From: Pseudomonas asturiensis
GTDB taxonomy: Bacteria > Pseudomonadota > Gammaproteobacteria > Pseudomonadales > Pseudomonadaceae
Direction: 5' to 3'
NCBI RefSeq assembly: GCF_900143095.1
Contig: NZ_FRDA01000021.1
Location: 1-64,000 of the forward strand
DNA: 64,000 nt
Positions 25,441 through 36,225 of this stretch are shown here, one piece after another. The translations under genes were made by a program, and so were the position numbers. Under the pieces are notes generated by a model. It ran no database searches. It saw nothing but the letters and a program-made list of their open reading frames with translations, and was not told the DNA's origin. Every line of letters begins with the position of its first letter. Position 1 is the first letter of the stretch.

Positions 25441-26241
25441 ATGCCGAACATAACTGTTACGTCGCTGCTGGGTATGAAACAGAAAGGTGAAAAGATCACC
25501 ATGCTGACCTGCTACGACGCAACCTTCGCCCACGCTGCCAGCCAGGCGGGCGTCGAAGTGCTGCTGATAGGCGACTCGCTGGGCATGGTCCTGCAGGGTC
25601 ACGACAGCACGCTGCCTGTCACCACTGCGGAAATGGCGTACCACGTGGCCTGCGTCAAGCGCGGCAATCAGGGTGCATTGATCCTCGCGGACCTGCCGTT
25701 CATGGCCAACGCCACGCTGGAACAGACCTTCATCAACAGCACCACGCTGATGCAGGCTGGCGCGCACATGGTCAAGGTCGAAGGCGCTGCCTGGCTGGCG
25801 GAGTCGATCCGCCTGCTGGCAGAGCGCGGCATTCCGGTATGCGCCCACATGGGCCTGACCCCGCAGTCGGTCAATGTGCTGGGCGGCTACAAGGTGCAGG
25901 GTCGGCTGGAGACACAGGCGCGCCAGATGCGCGCTGACGCCATTACCCTGGAGCAGGCCGGTGCGGCGATGATCCTGCTTGAATGCGTGCCGAGCGAACT
26001 GGCCGAGGAAATCACCCAGGCGGTGAAGATCCCGGTTATCGGCATTGGCGCAGGCAGCGCCACCGATGGTCAGGTACTGGTACTGCACGACATGCTGGGC
26101 CTGTCCATCACCGGACGGGTGCCCAAGTTCGTGAAGAACTTCATGGTCGGCCAGCCTGACATCCAGTCGGCCATCCAGGCTTATGTAGCGGCTGTCAAAA
26201 GTGCCAGCTTCCCTGCACCCGAACACGGATTCTCGGCATGA
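25441..26241 (+). CDS. panB: 3-methyl-2-oxobutanoate hydroxymethyltransferase
   Basis: A 266-residue ketopantoate hydroxymethyltransferase. It transfers a hydroxymethyl group from methylene-tetrahydrofolate to 2-oxoisovalerate, the first committed step of pantothenate (CoA) synthesis. The TIM barrel is recognisable by MLTCYDATFAHAA, LLIGDSLGMVLQGHDSTLPV with the Mg-binding aspartate, VKVEGA, and IGIGAGSATDGQVLVLHD. GGAGG eight bases before ATG 25441 fixes the start. Its stop overlaps panC by four bases (ATGA), the first link of panBCD. Confidence 0.98.
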   Translation: MPNITVTSLLGMKQKGEKITMLTCYDATFAHAASQAGVEVLLIGDSLGMVLQGHDSTLPVTTAEMAYHVACVKRGNQGALILADLPFMANATLEQTFINSTTLMQAGAHMVKVEGAAWLAESIRLLAERGIPVCAHMGLTPQSVNVLGGYKVQGRLETQARQMRADAITLEQAGAAMILLECVPSELAEEITQAVKIPVIGIGAGSATDGQVLVLHDMLGLSITGRVPKFVKNFMVGQPDIQSAIQAYVAAVKSASFPAPEHGFSA

Positions 26242-27089
26242 TCACTGTCTCCACTGTCACAGAACTGCGCGCAGCGGTTGCCCAGGCACGCCGGGAAGGC
26301 AAGCGCATCGGTCTGACGCCGACCATGGGCAACCTGCACAGCGGTCATGCCGCATTGGTGACCCGAGCGACCCAGTGCGCCGACTTCGTGGTCGCGACCA
26401 TTTTCGTCAACCCGCTGCAGTTCGGCGCCAACGAGGATCTGGCCACGTATCCGCGCACATTGGCAGCGGATCAAGACAGGCTGGTGCAGGCAGGCTGTGA
26501 CCTGCTGTTTACACCAACTGTCGACGAGATGTACCCCAATGGCATGGGCGAGCAGACGCTGGTCAGCGTGCCGGTCGTCTCCGAAGGCCTGTGCGGTGCC
26601 AGCCGTCCCGGCCATTTCGATGGCGTCGCGACCGTCGTCAGCAAGCTGTTCAACATGGTCCAGCCGGACGTGGCGATATTCGGCGAGAAGGACTTTCAGC
26701 AACTGGCGGTCATTCGCGCCATGGTGCGTGACCTGAACATGCCGATCCAGATCATTGGCGAGCCGACAGTGCGCGCCGACGACGGTCTGGCATTGTCCTC
26801 GCGCAATGGTTACCTGAGCGAAGAACAACGGGCTGCTGCCCCTGCGCTGTACCGGGTACTTCGCCAGACAGCTGACGCCATCAATGCTGGCGAGCAGGAC
26901 CTGGACAGCCTGCTGCAGCGCGGCCGATCGGCGCTGGAGGCAGCAGGCTTTCGCATCGACTATTTCGAGATACGCGAAGCCGCCAGCCTGCGTCCAGCCT
27001 CTGTGCAGGACCGCGACCTGGTCGTGATCGCTGCCGCGTTCATGGGCAAGACCCGCCTGATCGACAATCTGCACCTGATCAAGGAATAA
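26238..27089 (+). CDS. panC: Pantothenate synthetase
   Basis: A 283-residue ATP-dependent ligase joining pantoate and beta-alanine. It belongs to the HIGH-signature nucleotidylyltransferase superfamily: PTMGNLHSGH at residues 28-37, FVNPLQFGANEDLATYPRT, and a KMSKS-like ALSSRNGYLS near 187. ATGA overlap with panB indicates coupled translation, and panD follows after seven bases, so one transcript makes the whole pathway from oxoisovalerate and aspartate to pantothenate. Confidence 0.98.
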   Translation: MITVSTVTELRAAVAQARREGKRIGLTPTMGNLHSGHAALVTRATQCADFVVATIFVNPLQFGANEDLATYPRTLAADQDRLVQAGCDLLFTPTVDEMYPNGMGEQTLVSVPVVSEGLCGASRPGHFDGVATVVSKLFNMVQPDVAIFGEKDFQQLAVIRAMVRDLNMPIQIIGEPTVRADDGLALSSRNGYLSEEQRAAAPALYRVLRQTADAINAGEQDLDSLLQRGRSALEAAGFRIDYFEIREAASLRPASVQDRDLVVIAAAFMGKTRLIDNLHLIKE

Positions 27090-27096
27090 CGACCCG

Positions 27097-27477
27097 ATGC
27101 ACACCGTGATGCTCAAAGCCAAACTGCACCGCGCCGAAGTCACCCACGCCGTACTCGACTACGAGGGTTCGTGCGCCATTGATGGCGAGTGGCTGGACCT
27201 GTCGGGAATTCGCGAGTACGAACAGATCCAGATCTATAACATCGACAACGGCGAGCGCTTCACCACTTACGCCATCCGCGGTGAAGACGGCTCACGCATG
27301 ATCTCGGTAAACGGCGCCGCCGCCCACAAGGCAAAAGTCGGCGACCGGGTGATCATCTGCGCCTATGCTCACTACAGCGAGGCAGAGCTGGAGAATTTCA
27401 AGCCGCGCATGCTGTACATGTCGCCTGGCAATGAACTAAGCCACACCAGCAATGCCATACCGGTACAGTTTGCGTAA
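27097..27477 (+). CDS. panD: Aspartate 1-decarboxylase proenzyme
   Basis: A 126-residue pyruvoyl enzyme that supplies beta-alanine for pantothenate. The self-cleavage site G24-S25 lies in DYEGSCAID; S25 becomes the pyruvoyl group after processing into beta and alpha chains. Length is standard. Third gene of panBCD, seven bases after panC. No convincing terminator was found in the 197 bp before pgi. Confidence 0.98.
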   Translation: MHTVMLKAKLHRAEVTHAVLDYEGSCAIDGEWLDLSGIREYEQIQIYNIDNGERFTTYAIRGEDGSRMISVNGAAAHKAKVGDRVIICAYAHYSEAELENFKPRMLYMSPGNELSHTSNAIPVQFA

Positions 27478-27674
27478 CTGAAACCCGACAGCATTCGAGC
27501 GAAACGCCCCGCGTTCCGGTGTGAAATAGTACCGGGCTCAGGTATGGCGAAGCGCAGACAAACAGGTAGACGAGGGGGTAGTCTGCGTCATGTGGCCGAA
27601 GGGTCATTTCGCGACCTCGCTTCATATAGCCTGATAATGTCCAAGACAGACCCAGAGAAAGGAAACCCGCAGCG

Positions 27675-29339
27675 ATGGCGTACTACCGCACTTCTTCCGA
27701 CGTGACCGCCCTGCCCGCCTGGCAGGCGCTGAGTCAGCACCGCAAAGCCATGCAGGATTTCAGCATGCGCGACGCGTTCATCACCGATCCGCAGCGCTTC
27801 AGCCAGTTCACGCTCAGCAGCAGCGGCCTCTTTCTCGATTACTCCAAAAACCTGATTACTGCCCAGACACGCGACCTGCTGGTAAGCCTGGCCAACGAAG
27901 TGGGCCTGAAAGACGCGATAAAGGCACAGTATGACGGCGAACTGGTCAACGCCTCCGAAGGCCGCCCTGCGCTCCACACCGCGCTGCGTCGCCCGGTAGG
28001 CGACAAGCTGAAAGTCAACGGCGTCGATGTGATTCCGGATGTACATCGTGTTCTGAACCAGATGACCGAGCTGGTCGGGCGCATTCACGACGGCCTGTGG
28101 CGCGGTTACACCGAAAAGCCGATCACCGACGTGGTCAATATCGGCATCGGCGGCTCTTTCCTGGGCCCCGAGCTGGTCTCCGAAGCGCTGGTTGCCTACG
28201 CGCACAAGGGCGTGCGCTGTCATTACCTGGCGAACATCGACGGCAGTGAGTTTCATGAGCTGTCGATGAAGATTCGTGCCGAGACCACGCTGTTCATCGT
28301 TTCGTCGAAGTCGTTCAACACCCTTGAAACCCTGAAAAACGCTCAGGCAGCACGCGCATGGTATCTGGCGCAGGGTGGCTCCGAGAGCGAACTGCATCGT
28401 CACTTTATCGCCGTATCGAGCAACAACGCCGCAGCCGTAGCGTTCGGTATCCGTGAAGAAAACATTTTCCCGATGTGGGACTGGGTCGGCGGTCGTTACT
28501 CGCTGTGGTCGGCGATCGGTCTGCCTATCGCGCTGGCCATCGGCATGTCCAACTTCAAGGAACTGCTGTCGGGTGCCTACACCATGGACCAGCATTTCCA
28601 GAGCGCGCCGTTCGAACAGAACATGCCGGTGCTGCTGGCCCTGCTGGGCGTGTGGTACGGCAACTTCTGGGGCGCGCAGAGCCACGCGATCCTGCCGTAC
28701 GACCATTACCTGCGCAACATCACCAAGCACTTGCAACAGCTGGATATGGAATCCAACGGCAAGAGCGTGCGCCAGGACGGCACGCCGGTGTCCACCGACA
28801 CCGGTCCCGTGATCTGGGGCGGCGTGGGTGCGAACGGTCAGCATGCGTATCACCAGTTGCTGCACCAGGGTACCCAGATGATCCCGGCCGACTTCATCGT
28901 GCCGATCGTCAGCTTCAACCCGGTCGCCGACCACCATCAGTGGCTGTACGCCAACTGCCTGTCGCAGAGCCAGGCGCTGATGATGGGCAAGACCCACGCT
29001 GAAGCTGAAGCCGAGCTGCGCGAAAAAGGCATGAGCGAAGAAGAGGTGCAGAAGCTGGCGCCGCACAAGGTCATTCCTGGCAACCGTCCAAGCAACACGC
29101 TGGTCGTCGAACGTATCAGCCCGCGTCGTCTTGGCGCGCTGGTGGCCATGTATGAACACAAGGTGTTCGTGCAGAGCGTGATCTGGGGCACCAACGCCTT
29201 CGATCAGTGGGGCGTCGAGCTGGGCAAGGAAATGGGCAAGGCGGTGTACCAGCGTCTGACTGGCGGCACTGAAGAGCCGGCTGACGATGCATCGACTCAA
29301 GGCTTGATCAACTACTTCCGTGGTCGTCACCGCGGCTGA
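27675..29339 (+). CDS. pgi: Glucose-6-phosphate isomerase
   Basis: A 554-residue phosphoglucose isomerase interconverting glucose-6-P and fructose-6-P. In pseudomonads, which lack phosphofructokinase, it serves mainly gluconeogenesis and the cyclic Entner-Doudoroff pathway. Signatures: IGIGGSFLGPELVSEAL, FIVSSKSFNTLETL, and DWVGGRYSLWSAIGLP near 272-287. The catalytic glutamate and histidine regions (ESNGKSVRQDG, HAYHQLLHQGTQ) are intact. GAAAGGAAA precedes ATG 27675. It has its own spacer on each side. Confidence 0.98.
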   Translation: MAYYRTSSDVTALPAWQALSQHRKAMQDFSMRDAFITDPQRFSQFTLSSSGLFLDYSKNLITAQTRDLLVSLANEVGLKDAIKAQYDGELVNASEGRPALHTALRRPVGDKLKVNGVDVIPDVHRVLNQMTELVGRIHDGLWRGYTEKPITDVVNIGIGGSFLGPELVSEALVAYAHKGVRCHYLANIDGSEFHELSMKIRAETTLFIVSSKSFNTLETLKNAQAARAWYLAQGGSESELHRHFIAVSSNNAAAVAFGIREENIFPMWDWVGGRYSLWSAIGLPIALAIGMSNFKELLSGAYTMDQHFQSAPFEQNMPVLLALLGVWYGNFWGAQSHAILPYDHYLRNITKHLQQLDMESNGKSVRQDGTPVSTDTGPVIWGGVGANGQHAYHQLLHQGTQMIPADFIVPIVSFNPVADHHQWLYANCLSQSQALMMGKTHAEAEAELREKGMSEEEVQKLAPHKVIPGNRPSNTLVVERISPRRLGALVAMYEHKVFVQSVIWGTNAFDQWGVELGKEMGKAVYQRLTGGTEEPADDASTQGLINYFRGRHRG

Positions 29340-29350
29340 TGGCTTGATCT

Positions 29351-29440
29351 GACAGCGCCCACACCGGGCGCTGTCAGAAAAGCTGGCTCAGTGAATCCAA
29401 CACCCGTGGGAGCCTGCTGCCACGGGCGGCCTGGGCCGCC
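29351..29440. repeat. Three closely spaced palindromes after pgi
   Basis: A perfect ten-base-pair hairpin (GACAGCGCCC at 29351-29360 with GGGCGCTGTC at 29366-29375) follows the pgi stop and may be its terminator, but no T tract follows. Then come CCCGTGG...CCACGGG (29403-29426) and GGCGGCC-TG-GGCCGCC (29425-29440). The last two resemble degenerate REP-type elements. Confidence 0.6.
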
Positions 29441-29537
29441 GCGCAGGGCGCAGGAAACGCCAAACCTCCTCTTGTATTGAACCCCTCTCCCCACGCATGA
29501 CTCCCATTTCTGTGGATCACAGAATAAGGACGCCGTC

Positions 29538-31475
<1,938 letters not shown>

Positions 31476-31525
31476 AGCGCGCAAGGCATGGTCAGCGCCG
31501 CACGCTGTATCGAGCATGAGGAAAC

Positions 31526-32392
31526 ATGGAATTCATCCGCAGTCGTATCGAAACGCAAGTCATCAGCCTGACCGGCCTGTCACTTGGGCAACTGGACCTG
31601 GAAAACCCCAAGGGTGATCCGGGTCTGTTCGGCCCGCAGAGTGTGTGCTGGCGAGTCCATAGTGACTTCACGAGTATGCTGGTCGGCGGCATCAGCGCCT
31701 TGATGTTACAGGCGCTGCATCCTTTGGCGCTGGCGGGGATCTGGGATCACTCCAACTTCCGCGATGACATGCTCGGGCGACTGCGGCGAACGGGGCAGTT
31801 TCTGTCCGGCACCACGTTCGGTTCGACGCAGGACGCCAACTGGCTGATCGAAAAAGTACGCACTATCCACCTGAAGATCACCGGAACCGCTCCAGACGGT
31901 CGTCCCTATGCGGCCAGCGACCCGGATTTGCTGACCTGGGTGCATGTGGCAGAAGTCAGCAGTTTTCTGGCCGCACACCTGCGTTACCTCAACCCTGGAC
32001 TGTCCCTGCCTGATCAGGATGCTTATTACGCTGAAACGGCCTTGATCGCCGAGCGGCTTGGCGCGCGGAACGTGCCACGTTCGCGTCACGCCATCGCCGC
32101 CTATCTTGAGGGTGTGCGTGAACAGCTGGTGTGCGACGCGCGCAGCCGGGAAGTGCTGCGCCTGCTACTGAACGCCCCTGCGCCCAACTGGCTGGCCAAG
32201 CCCTTTGGCGTGCTGATGATGCAGGCCGGCATCGAGCTGCTGCCGGTCTGGGCAAGCGACCTGCTCGATGTGCCGCAAGGGCCACTGAAACGAAAGGTGA
32301 TTCGCCTGGGCGTGAACCACTGCGCGCCGATTCTTCGCTGGGCCGTGCGCGACGGCTCGTCTCATCGGGCGAAACGACGAATGGGGCTTTGA
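31526..32392 (+). CDS. Oxygenase MpaB family (DUF2236) protein
   Basis: A 288-residue helical protein of the DUF2236/MpaB/latex-clearing-protein-like family. Landmarks are PQSVCWRVHSDFTSMLVGGISALMLQALHPLALAGIWDHSN, split by the conserved LHP near residue 67, GTTFGST, LTWVHVAEVSSFL with the second conserved histidine, and an RLGVNHCAP C-terminal segment. Known members bind b-type haem through a histidine, and a fungal MpaB cleaves a farnesyl chain oxidatively. The substrate here is unknown. It lies 50 bp after acs and 125 bp before a thiolase on the same strand. Confidence 0.85.
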   Translation: MEFIRSRIETQVISLTGLSLGQLDLENPKGDPGLFGPQSVCWRVHSDFTSMLVGGISALMLQALHPLALAGIWDHSNFRDDMLGRLRRTGQFLSGTTFGSTQDANWLIEKVRTIHLKITGTAPDGRPYAASDPDLLTWVHVAEVSSFLAAHLRYLNPGLSLPDQDAYYAETALIAERLGARNVPRSRHAIAAYLEGVREQLVCDARSREVLRLLLNAPAPNWLAKPFGVLMMQAGIELLPVWASDLLDVPQGPLKRKVIRLGVNHCAPILRWAVRDGSSHRAKRRMGL

Positions 32393-32517
32393 CCCGGACA
32401 GAAAGTGACCATCGGGTTCGCAGTTGGAAGGTTCATCCCCATCTGTGACACCATGAGCCATGTGATCACGGCAGGCCCGACAAGGCTCGCCCTCCAAAAA
32501 CAATGAGGATCCGCACC

Positions 32518-33696
32518 ATGCAAGACGTCGTTATCGTTGCCGCCACGCGCACCGCTGTGGGCAGCTTCCAGGGCTCACTGGCCACTGTTTGCGCTGTTGA
32601 TCTGGGCGCGGCGGTCATTCGCCAGCTGCTGACACAGACCGGCGTGGACGGCGCGCAGGTCGATGAGGTCATCATGGGCCAGGTGCTGACGGCCGGTGCC
32701 GGGCAGAACCCTGCTCGTCAGGCCGCGATCAAGGCCGGGCTGCCGTTCGCGGTACCCGCCATGACCCTGAACAAAGTCTGCGGCTCGGGCCTCAAGGCGT
32801 TGCACCTGGCTACTCAGGCGATCCGCTGCGGCGACGCCGAGATCATCATCGCGGGCGGCCAGGAAAACATGAGCCTGGCCAACTACGTCCTGCCCGGTGC
32901 GCGGACCGGCCTGCGCATGGGCCACGCAACCATGGTCGACACCATGATCAGCGACGGTCTCTGGGACGCCTTCAACGACTATCACATGGGTATCACGGCC
33001 GAGAATCTGGCCGAGAAGTACGAAATCAGCCGTGAAGCCCAGGATGCGTTCGCCGCTTCATCCCAGCAAAAAGCGATTGCCGCCATTGAGGGTGGCCGAT
33101 TTGTCGACGAAATCACCCCGATCCTGATTCCTCAACGCAAAGGCGATCCGCTGTCCTTCGCCACCGATGAACAGCCGCGCGCAGGTACTACGGCCGAGTC
33201 GCTCTCCAAGCTCAAGCCCGCGTTCAAGAAGGATGGCACGGTGACCGCCGGTAACGCGTCATCCCTCAACGACGGCGCTGCGGCCGTGATGCTGATGAGC
33301 GCCACGAAGGCCGAGGAACTGGGCCTTACCGTACTGGCGCGTATTGCAGGCTACGCCAACGCAGGCGTAGACCCTGCGATCATGGGCATCGGCCCGGTCA
33401 GCGCCACCCGCCGCTGCCTGGACAAGGCAGGCTGGACGCTGGAACAACTGGACCTCATCGAAGCCAACGAAGCCTTTGCTGCGCAGTCGCTGTCGGTCGG
33501 CAAGGAATTGGGACTGGATCCGGCGAAGCTCAACGTCAACGGTGGCGCCATCGCCATCGGCCACCCGATCGGTGCCTCAGGCTGCCGCGTGCTGGTCACC
33601 CTGTTGCACGAAATGGTCAAACGCGACGCCAAAAAAGGCCTTGCGACCCTGTGCATCGGCGGCGGCCAGGGCGTGGCATTGGCATTGGCGCGCTGA
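32518..33696 (+). CDS. Acetyl-CoA C-acetyltransferase (thiolase)
   Basis: A 392-residue biosynthetic-type (class II) thiolase interconverting two acetyl-CoA and acetoacetyl-CoA. The acyl-accepting cysteine is C88 in NKVCGSGLKAL. The second motif NEAFAAQ, histidine GGAIAIGHPIGASG near 350 and the C-terminal cysteine in TLCIGGGQG complete the triad. The start at ATG 32518 (MQDVVIVAATRT) is conserved; five more codons upstream are open but not homologous. Proximity to acs suggests channelling acetate-derived acetyl-CoA; whether it makes PHA precursors or serves breakdown is not shown. Confidence 0.94.
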   Translation: MQDVVIVAATRTAVGSFQGSLATVCAVDLGAAVIRQLLTQTGVDGAQVDEVIMGQVLTAGAGQNPARQAAIKAGLPFAVPAMTLNKVCGSGLKALHLATQAIRCGDAEIIIAGGQENMSLANYVLPGARTGLRMGHATMVDTMISDGLWDAFNDYHMGITAENLAEKYEISREAQDAFAASSQQKAIAAIEGGRFVDEITPILIPQRKGDPLSFATDEQPRAGTTAESLSKLKPAFKKDGTVTAGNASSLNDGAAAVMLMSATKAEELGLTVLARIAGYANAGVDPAIMGIGPVSATRRCLDKAGWTLEQLDLIEANEAFAAQSLSVGKELGLDPAKLNVNGGAIAIGHPIGASGCRVLVTLLHEMVKRDAKKGLATLCIGGGQGVALALAR

Positions 33697-33776
33697 ACGA
33701 CGCGCACTCACTGAAGCAAGCCTGATCACCAGGGTTTGATTTTAAACGATACATCCTCGGCGCCCGCTCCGATGTC

Positions 33777-33842
33777 TTCATGGACAAGTCCATTCCCACC
33801 TTTGGAATACATTTCAAAGCGGGACGCGGACTTGTCCGCGAA
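33777..33842. repeat. REPIN 1 (left array, type A)
   Basis: A 66-bp doublet of inverted REP sequences. The left half, read on the minus strand, has a GTGG head followed by the stem GGACTTGTCC; the right half on the plus strand carries GCGGACTTGTCCGC. The halves can pair into one long hairpin. It differs from REPIN 5 at a single base (33780). Confidence 0.9.
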
Positions 33843-33885
33843 GGCGTCATTCCTGGCGATGCATCCCGCCGTCTGCACCGGCCCT

Positions 33886-33951
33886 TTCGTGGACAAGTCC
33901 ACTCCTACCCTTGGAATACACTTCAAAGTGGGATGCGGACTTGTCCGCGAA
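33886..33951. repeat. REPIN 2 (left array, type B)
   Basis: A 66-bp REP doublet, 109 bp after REPIN 1. The heads are GTAG (minus strand) and GTGG (plus strand), matching Pseudomonas REP tetranucleotides, with stems GTGGACAAGTCCAC and GCGGACTTGTCCGC. It differs from REPIN 6 at two bases. Confidence 0.9.
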
Positions 33952-33994
33952 GGGGTCATTCCTGGCGATGCATAACGGCGTCTGTACCGGCCCT

Positions 33995-34061
33995 TGCGTG
34001 AACAAGTCCATTCCCAGCTTTGGAATACATTTCAAAGGTGGGATGCGGACTTGTCCGCGAA
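33995..34061. repeat. REPIN 3 (left array, type C)
   Basis: A 67-bp REP doublet, 109 bp after REPIN 2. The left stem is damaged (GTGAACAAGTCC in place of GTGGACAAGTCC) and one extra G is present before the right REP, so it is the most diverged member of the left array. Confidence 0.88.
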
Positions 34062-34217
34062 GGCGTCATTCCAAGCACCATATCCTCCGTGCAAACACCC
34101 TCTCTAGGGCAGAGGCTCCGCTGCGGCTTGGGCGCTTACACTCAGAAAGACTTTACTCCTACACCCGCAGAGTCATGGACTAACGTTTAGCTCCTGGAAA
34201 ATACTGAGGGCAAGGGA

Positions 34218-34676
34218 ATGCCTGCTCATGCTGAATCGCGACGCTTGCGCAAGGGTAGATACTCGGAAATTGGCCAGATTTACCTAGTGACCTCGGTGGT
34301 CAGAAAGCGCGAACCCGTATTCAATGATTTACTTATGGGCCGCTTGCTCGTACGTGAACTGAGGCGCTGCGAAGAACAGAAACTGGCAAGAACTTTGGCG
34401 TGGGTTGTGATGCCTGACCACTTCCATTGGCTTTTTGAACTTCAGGACAAAAGTTTGTCCGGGGTTGTACAGCAGTTAAAGGCGCGAAGCTCAATCGCAG
34501 TGGGAAAACTAAAGCCGGAGCAGACGCCATTATGGCAGCCGGGCTACCACGATAAGGCGATCCGCAAGGAGCAGGACCTTGTTGGAGTTGCGCGCTACGT
34601 TGTAGCCAACCCTATACGAGCCGGTCTGGTTACCAAGCTAGGCGACTATTCGTTGTGGGATGCCATTTGGATTTGA
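34218..34676 (+). mobile_element. REP-associated tyrosine transposase (RAYT)
   Basis: A 152-residue Y1 (HUH-superfamily) transposase of the IS200/IS605-like RAYT group. The HUH pair is H68 and H70 in MPDHFHWLF, and the catalytic tyrosine is Y127 in ARYVVANPIRAGLV. Both are intact, as are QLKARSS and WQPGYHDKAIR. RAYTs are domesticated, usually single-copy and chromosomal, and act on REP sequences; here three REPINs lie on each side, forming a REPtron. The gene looks less GC-rich than its neighbours. A GAGGGCAAGGGA stretch precedes the ATG. The frame appears complete and probably functional. Confidence 0.93.
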
Positions 34677-34735
34677 TGACCTTTTTTGCCAAGGCCTCGT
34701 TTCAAGCGATGCATCCCGTCGTCTGCACCGGCCCT

Positions 34736-34800
34736 TTCGTGGACAAGTCCACTCCTACACCTGGAATACATCTCAAAGTGGATGCGGACTTGTCCGCGAA
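34736..34800. repeat. REPIN 4 (right array, type D)
   Basis: A 65-bp REP doublet starting 59 bp past the RAYT stop. Heads and stems are intact, but one base is missing before the right REP and the middle segment differs (ACACCTGGAATACATCTC), so it pairs with no single member of the left array. Confidence 0.9.
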
Positions 34801-34843
34801 GGCGTCATGCCGGGCGATGCATCCCGTCGTCTGTAACGGCCCT

Positions 34844-34909
34844 TTCGTGGACAAGTCCATTCCCACCTTTGGAATACATTTCAAAGCGGGACGCGGACTT
34901 GTCCGCGAA
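34844..34909. repeat. REPIN 5 (right array, type A')
   Basis: A 66-bp REP doublet, 108 bp after REPIN 4 and identical to REPIN 1 except for one base in the left arm, which restores the CGTGG form. Confidence 0.9.
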
Positions 34910-34952
34910 GGCGTCATTCCGAACGATGCATCACGGCGTCTGTAACGGCCCT

Positions 34953-35018
34953 TTCGTGGACAAGTCCACTCCTACCCTTGGAATACATTTGAAAGTGGGA
35001 TGCGGACTTGTCCGCGAA
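34953..35018. repeat. REPIN 6 (right array, type B')
   Basis: A 66-bp REP doublet, 109 bp after REPIN 5. It differs from REPIN 2 at two central positions. The order A'-B' repeats the A-B order of the left array, with a conserved 43-bp spacer between units. Confidence 0.9.
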
Positions 35019-35099
35019 GGCGTCATTTGTAGCGATGCCTATCCAGCCTGTCAGTAACTGTTAAACTCCCGCGCCTCATTCCAGCCCGAGGCGCGTTGT

Positions 35100-36116
35100 A
35101 TGTCTTCCTTGAATCAGGCGCTCAGCGTCGCCCTCGATAATCGTCAGCGTCTGTTAGCCGAACTGCACGAGCAAGGCACCGACTGCTATCGCCTTTTCCA
35201 TGGCAGTCAGGAGGGTGCAAGCGGCCTGACCATTGACCGATATGGACCGCAATTGCTGGTGCAGAGCTTTCATACCTCTCTGGAGCGCGACACACTGCTG
35301 GCGCTGCACGCACAGGTCAATCGCTGGCTGGAGCTGGAAACCCTGCTGGTCTACAACGACCGTTCGCAAGGCAATTCACGCATCGACCGTCAGGACGCCG
35401 TGTACAAGGCCGAAGATGCCGCTCTGCAGGATCAGGTCGGTCACGAGTGGGGCCTGAACTATCGGGTTCGCGGTCGTCACGCAGGCCAGGACCCATTACT
35501 GTTTCTCGACCTGCGCAACACGCGTGGCTGGGTCAAGCAGCACAGTGCAGGCAAGCGGGTTCTGAACCTGTTCGCCTATACCTGCGGCGTCGGCCTGAGT
35601 GCCGCGGCGGGTGGCGCGAGCGAAGTGTGCAACCTGGACTTCGCCGAGGGCAATCTGGCCGTCGGCCGTGAGAATGGTGCGTTGAATCCGCAGTTGCCGA
35701 CCATGCAATTCATCCAGTCGGACTATTTTCCGGCGATACGCCAACTGGCCGGCCTGCCGGTATCGGCGCGGCGAAGCCAGAAACTGCCCGATTACATCAA
35801 GCTGCAGCCACGTCAGTACGATCTGGTGCTCCTGGACCCACCCGCGTGGGCAAAGAGTGCGTTCGGCACCGTCGACCTGCTGCGCGACTATCAGAGCCTG
35901 CTCAAGCCTGCCCTGTTAAGCACCGCAGAGGATGGTGTGCTGATCTGCTGTAACAACCTGGCCAAGGTCAGCATGGACGACTGGCGCGAACAGGTGCTGC
36001 GCTGCGCCACGAAAGCAGGTCGTCCGGTGCGTGAGTGGCAGGTGATGCGGCCGGCCGAGGACTTTCCTTCCATGGACAACCAGCCACCGCTGAAAACCCT
36101 GATTCTGCAATTCTAG
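35100..36116 (+). CDS. RlmI/RlmK-like class I SAM-dependent rRNA methyltransferase
   Basis: A 338-residue methyltransferase resembling the 23S rRNA m5C methyltransferases of the RlmI group. The N-terminal part (GSQEGASGLTIDRYG) looks like the EEHUD/PUA-linked segment but no full PUA domain is evident. The Rossmann domain carries RVLNLFAYTCGVGLSAA (motif I) near 155-171 and LVLLDPPAW near 242-250, with a late cysteine pair in VLICCNN. The target base cannot be assigned from sequence. It starts 82 bp after the right REPIN array. Confidence 0.88.
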   Translation: MSSLNQALSVALDNRQRLLAELHEQGTDCYRLFHGSQEGASGLTIDRYGPQLLVQSFHTSLERDTLLALHAQVNRWLELETLLVYNDRSQGNSRIDRQDAVYKAEDAALQDQVGHEWGLNYRVRGRHAGQDPLLFLDLRNTRGWVKQHSAGKRVLNLFAYTCGVGLSAAAGGASEVCNLDFAEGNLAVGRENGALNPQLPTMQFIQSDYFPAIRQLAGLPVSARRSQKLPDYIKLQPRQYDLVLLDPPAWAKSAFGTVDLLRDYQSLLKPALLSTAEDGVLICCNNLAKVSMDDWREQVLRCATKAGRPVREWQVMRPAEDFPSMDNQPPLKTLILQF

Positions 36117-36225
36117 TTCGCACGTGATACCAGAAACTTCCTACGAGCAAGGTCGGCATTGCCTTGGGAACCGAACAGGCATGCCATACTCCAAGGACCT
36201 CCAAAAGAGCGAGATGTCGTAGCCC

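Noticed and set aside
33777..35018. Regularly spaced repeats resembling a CRISPR array
   Set aside because: The units are 66-bp inverted REP doublets with a 109-bp period and conserved, not unique, spacers; no cas genes are present and a RAYT lies between the arrays.
33697..35099. Recent genomic island at the RAYT locus
   Set aside because: Only the RAYT and REPINs are unusual; flanking genes are core, and there are no tRNA attachment site, integrase or target duplications.
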